This document shows positions 61,567-64,000 of a DNA stretch of 64,000 nucleotides, one piece after another. Position numbers and translations under genes: made by a program. How positions within the stretch are numbered: the first letter of the stretch is position 1; every line of letters starts with the position of its first letter. Origin of the DNA: Actinokineospora pegani. Lineage in GTDB: Bacteria > Actinomycetota > Actinomycetes > Mycobacteriales > Pseudonocardiaceae. The DNA lies in assembly GCF_009745975.1 (NCBI RefSeq), contig NZ_WHOL01000064.1, positions 1 to 64,000 on the forward strand. Direction: 5' to 3'. The notes under the pieces were generated by a model. It was not told the origin of the DNA. It ran no database searches and saw nothing but the letters and a program-made list of their open reading frames with translations.

Positions 61567-63233
61567 CTACCCGGCCTGCGCGGCGGCCGCGCGACCCGCC
61601 GCCCGACCGGAGAACAGGCACCCGCCGAGGAACGTGCCCTCCAGCGACCGGTAGCCGTGCACGCCGCCACCGCCGAAGCCCGCGACCTCGCCCGCGGCGT
61701 AGAGGCCGTCGATGGGCGCCCCGTCGCCGCCGAGGACCCGCCCGGACAGGTCGGTCTGCAGCCCGCCGAGGGTCTTGCGGGTGAGGATGTTGAGCCGCAC
61801 CGCGATCAGCGGCCCCGCCTTCGGATCGAGGATCTTGTGCGGGACAGCCGTCCTGGCGATCCGGTCGCCCAGGGTCCGCCGGGCGTTGTGGATGGCCATG
61901 ACCTGGAGGTCCTTGGTGAAGGGGTTGTCCATCTCCCGGTCGCGCGCGACGACCTGCCGCTCGATGTGCGCGAGGTCGAGCAGCGGCTCGTCGGTGAGCT
62001 TGTTCATGCCCTCGACCAGCTCGGCGAGGGTGTCCGCGACGACGAAGTCGACCCCATCGCGCTTGAACGCCTCCACCGGCCCCGGCGCGCCCGCCCGGAC
62101 CCGCGCGAGCATCAGCCTGGTGTCCTTGCCGGTCAGGTCCGGGTTCTGCTCGGAGCCCGACAGCGCGAACTCCTTCTCGATGATCCTCTGCGTGAGCAGC
62201 AGCCAGGAGTAGTCGTAGCCGGTCGCCCCGATCGCGCCGAGCGTGCCCAGGGTGTCGAAGCCGGGGAAGTTCGGCGCGGGGAACCGCGTGCCGCGCGCGT
62301 CGAGCCACAGCGACGACGGGCCGGGCAGGATGCGGATGCCGTGCCGGTCCCAGACGGGGTCCCAGTTCTGGATGCCCTCGGTGTAGTGCCACATCCGGTC
62401 GCGGTTGACCACCCGCCCGCCCGCGCCCTCGGTGATCGCCAGCATCCGCCCGTCGACGTGCGCGGGCACCCCGGTGATCATCCGCTTCGGCGCGGACCCC
62501 AACCGCGCGGGCCAGTTCCGCCGCACCGCGTCGTGGTCGGCCCCGATCCCGCCCGCGGTGACGATCACGGCCTGCCCGCGCAGCTCGAACTCCCCACCTC
62601 GACCCGCGAACTCGCCACCCCCCGCGCCGCGGCACTGGGCTCGAGCACACCCCCGCGCACCCCCACGACCTTCCCGCCCTCGACGACCAACCCGTCCACC
62701 CGGTGCCGGAACCGCACGTCGACCAGCCCGTCGGCCCGCGCCCGCGCGATCTTGGCCAGGAACGGGGCCAGCAGCCCCGGCCCGGTCCCCCAGGTGATGT
62801 GGAACCGGGGCACGGAGTTCCCGTGCCCGTCAGCCAGGTACCCGCCGCGCTCGGCCCACCCGACCAGCGGGATCCACCGCACCCCGAGCCCGTGCAGCCA
62901 GGCCCGCTTCTCCCCCGCCGCGAAGTCCACGTAGGCCCGCGCCCACCGCGCCGCCCAGTAGTCCTCCCCGCCGGGCTCCTCAACCCCGCGGTCGAACCCC
63001 GCACTCCCCTGCCAGTCCTGCCAGGCCAGCTCCACCGAGTCCCTGATCCGCATCCGCCGCTGCTCCGGCGAGTCGACGAGGAACAGCCCCCCGAACGACC
63101 AGAACGCCTGCCCACCCAGACCCGTCTCGGGCTCCTGGTCGACCAGGACCACCCGCCGCCCCCGCGCGACGGCCTCCGAGGCGGCCACCAGCCCCGCCAG
63201 CCCGCCCCCCACCACGATCACATCGGCGTCCAT
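61567..63233 (-). pseudogene. FAD-binding dehydrogenase (3-oxosteroid-dehydrogenase-like), frameshifted
   Basis: Two reading frames together make one 555-residue flavoprotein. The first has DADVIVVGGGLAGLVAASEAVARGRRVVLVDQE (FAD Rossmann) and ends at a TGA at 62565. The second resumes at VIVTAGGIGADHDAVRRNW and runs to YAAGEVAGFGGGGVHGYRSLEGTFLGGCLFSG, the FAD-closing motif of this family. The break falls at 62592-62595, where a run of four C (GGGG on the coding strand) needs a fifth base to read EVGEFELRGQAVIVTAGG. So either a real one-base deletion has inactivated the gene or the base was lost in sequencing. The family dehydrogenates steroid-like or keto substrates. Confidence 0.88.
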
Positions 63234-63260
63234 GGCCCGCAGCCTCACACACCCCGTGTT

Positions 63261-63273
63261 AAGCGAGCGCTCA
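63261..63273. promoter_or_regulatory. AAGCGAGCGCTCA palindrome in a divergent promoter region
   Basis: The core GAGCGCTC is a perfect dyad and the whole resembles TetR-family operators of the AAGCGAGCGCTT type. It lies 28 bases upstream of the broken FAD dehydrogenase start. The remaining bases to 63416 contain two ATTCGGCGG copies, one within a CCGCC-ATTC-GGCGG hairpin just before the monooxygenase gene. Confidence 0.4.
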
Positions 63274-63416
63274 CCTCCCCGCCCACCCACCGCCACCACG
63301 GCGCGGTGGCGCGCCCCGGGGGGTCTTGGACGGTGGCCGGTCGGGATTCGGCGGCGACCCGGGGGTGCCGCCATTCGGCGGTAACAAGACGATCGGGACC
63401 TGGTGGGATGGCCGTC

Positions 63417-64000
63417 ATGTATGACGCCATTGTGGTCGGTGGGCGGTGCGCGGGCGCGGCCGTGGGGACGCACCTCGCGCGGCGGGGGTTGCGCGTGCTC
63501 GTGGTGGACCGCGCGCGGTTCCCCAGTGACGTGTTGTCCACGCACTTCGTCTGGCCGCACGGGGCGAGTTACCTCAGCAGGCTCGGGGTGCTCGACGAGG
63601 TGTTGGCGGTGACGCCATCCCACGAGCAGGTGCACATCGTCAACGAAGGTGTGGCACTGCGTGGCGGGGTGCCCGAGGAGCTGCTGCGCAAGCAGTTCCG
63701 CGCGCTGCACGGCGACGACGACGGCGTCACCACGCAGTACTTCTCCGTCCGCAGGCACATCCTCGACAAGATCCTCGTCGACAACGCCGTCCGCGCGGGG
63801 GTGGAGTTCCGCGAGGGCTGCACGGTCAAGGAACTCGTCACCGACCCGGACGGCACGGTCGTCGGGATCACCGACCGGGACGGCAACACCGAGCGGGCGC
63901 GGGTGGTCGTGGGCGCCGACGGGCGGAACTCGTTCGTCGCGCGGGCGCTCGGGGTGGCGAAGTTCGACGAGCGGCCGCGGTGCACGTTCGCCTACTGGAG
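63417..64000 (+). CDS. FAD-dependent monooxygenase/oxidoreductase, partial
   Basis: First 194 residues; runs off the window. Starts YDAIVVGGRCAGAAVGTHLARRGLRVLVVDR (FAD Rossmann, GxGxxA type), then FPSDVLSTHFVWPHGASYLSRLGVLDEVL and RARVVVGADGRNSFVARALGV, the DG motif of group A flavin monooxygenases. Related proteins are aromatic hydroxylases and geranylgeranyl-reductase-like enzymes. Start taken at 63417; an ATG three codons earlier is in frame. It is divergent from the broken FAD dehydrogenase. Confidence 0.9.
   Translation, partial: MYDAIVVGGRCAGAAVGTHLARRGLRVLVVDRARFPSDVLSTHFVWPHGASYLSRLGVLDEVLAVTPSHEQVHIVNEGVALRGGVPEELLRKQFRALHGDDDGVTTQYFSVRRHILDKILVDNAVRAGVEFREGCTVKELVTDPDGTVVGITDRDGNTERARVVVGADGRNSFVARALGVAKFDERPRCTFAYW

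Overview
The window is about 73% G+C, uses GTG starts often, and carries an IdeR/DmdR-type iron box, an AfsR-like SARP, a mycobacterial-type FprA and modular polyketide synthases. This points to a filamentous actinomycete, probably of the Pseudonocardiaceae. The genus is inference only.

Bases 1-35149 are one long minus-strand run of specialised-metabolism genes, cut off at the left edge. In transcription order they are: an ATP-grasp-like/AT/ACP/FkbM methyltransferase polypeptide; a complete methoxymalonyl-ACP cassette (3-hydroxyacyl-CoA dehydrogenase, stand-alone ACP, acyl-CoA dehydrogenase, FkbH); a PKS-NRPS-PKS protein ending in a thioesterase; an alpha/beta-hydrolase-like protein; a P450; a small dimeric-barrel-like protein; a DinB-like protein; a macrolide-type glycosyltransferase; a secreted family-1 glycosidase; a bimodular PKS with two consecutive AT domains; and the first 113 codons of another PKS. 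The likely product is a partly reduced polyketide with at least one methoxymalonyl-derived unit, one glycine and one terminal methylmalonyl unit. The glycosyltransferase and secreted glycosidase look like an inactivation/reactivation self-protection pair.

Bases 35150-40057 form the right flank: a candidate operon promoter with heptamer repeats, a 20-bp perfect hairpin, a two-gene hypothetical operon, a small secreted cysteine-containing peptide, and a large SARP regulator that is the best candidate for cluster control.

From 40724 the content is a genomic mosaic: a divergent NAD-dependent DNA ligase; a four-gene overlapping operon (acyl-CoA-dehydrogenase-like, PIG-L deacetylase, NodS-like methyltransferase, GT2) whose activities resemble those of Nod-factor synthesis; a VOC protein, a GNAT acetyltransferase, a membrane protein and a TetR regulator; an iron-regulated ferredoxin reductase with a leader ORF; an alkaline phosphatase carrying a WxL-like domain beside a DUF916-like membrane protein; and a 42-residue membrane peptide gene.

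The right end holds a TIR/degenerate-STAND/TPR protein; a convergent hypothetical gene; an 18-residue peptide ORF in front of an XRE/NB-ARC/TPR regulator with a repeated GTTTCCC operator; an FMN hydroxy-acid dehydrogenase; a MarR gene with an apparently leaderless promoter; a frameshifted FAD dehydrogenase; and the start of an FAD monooxygenase.
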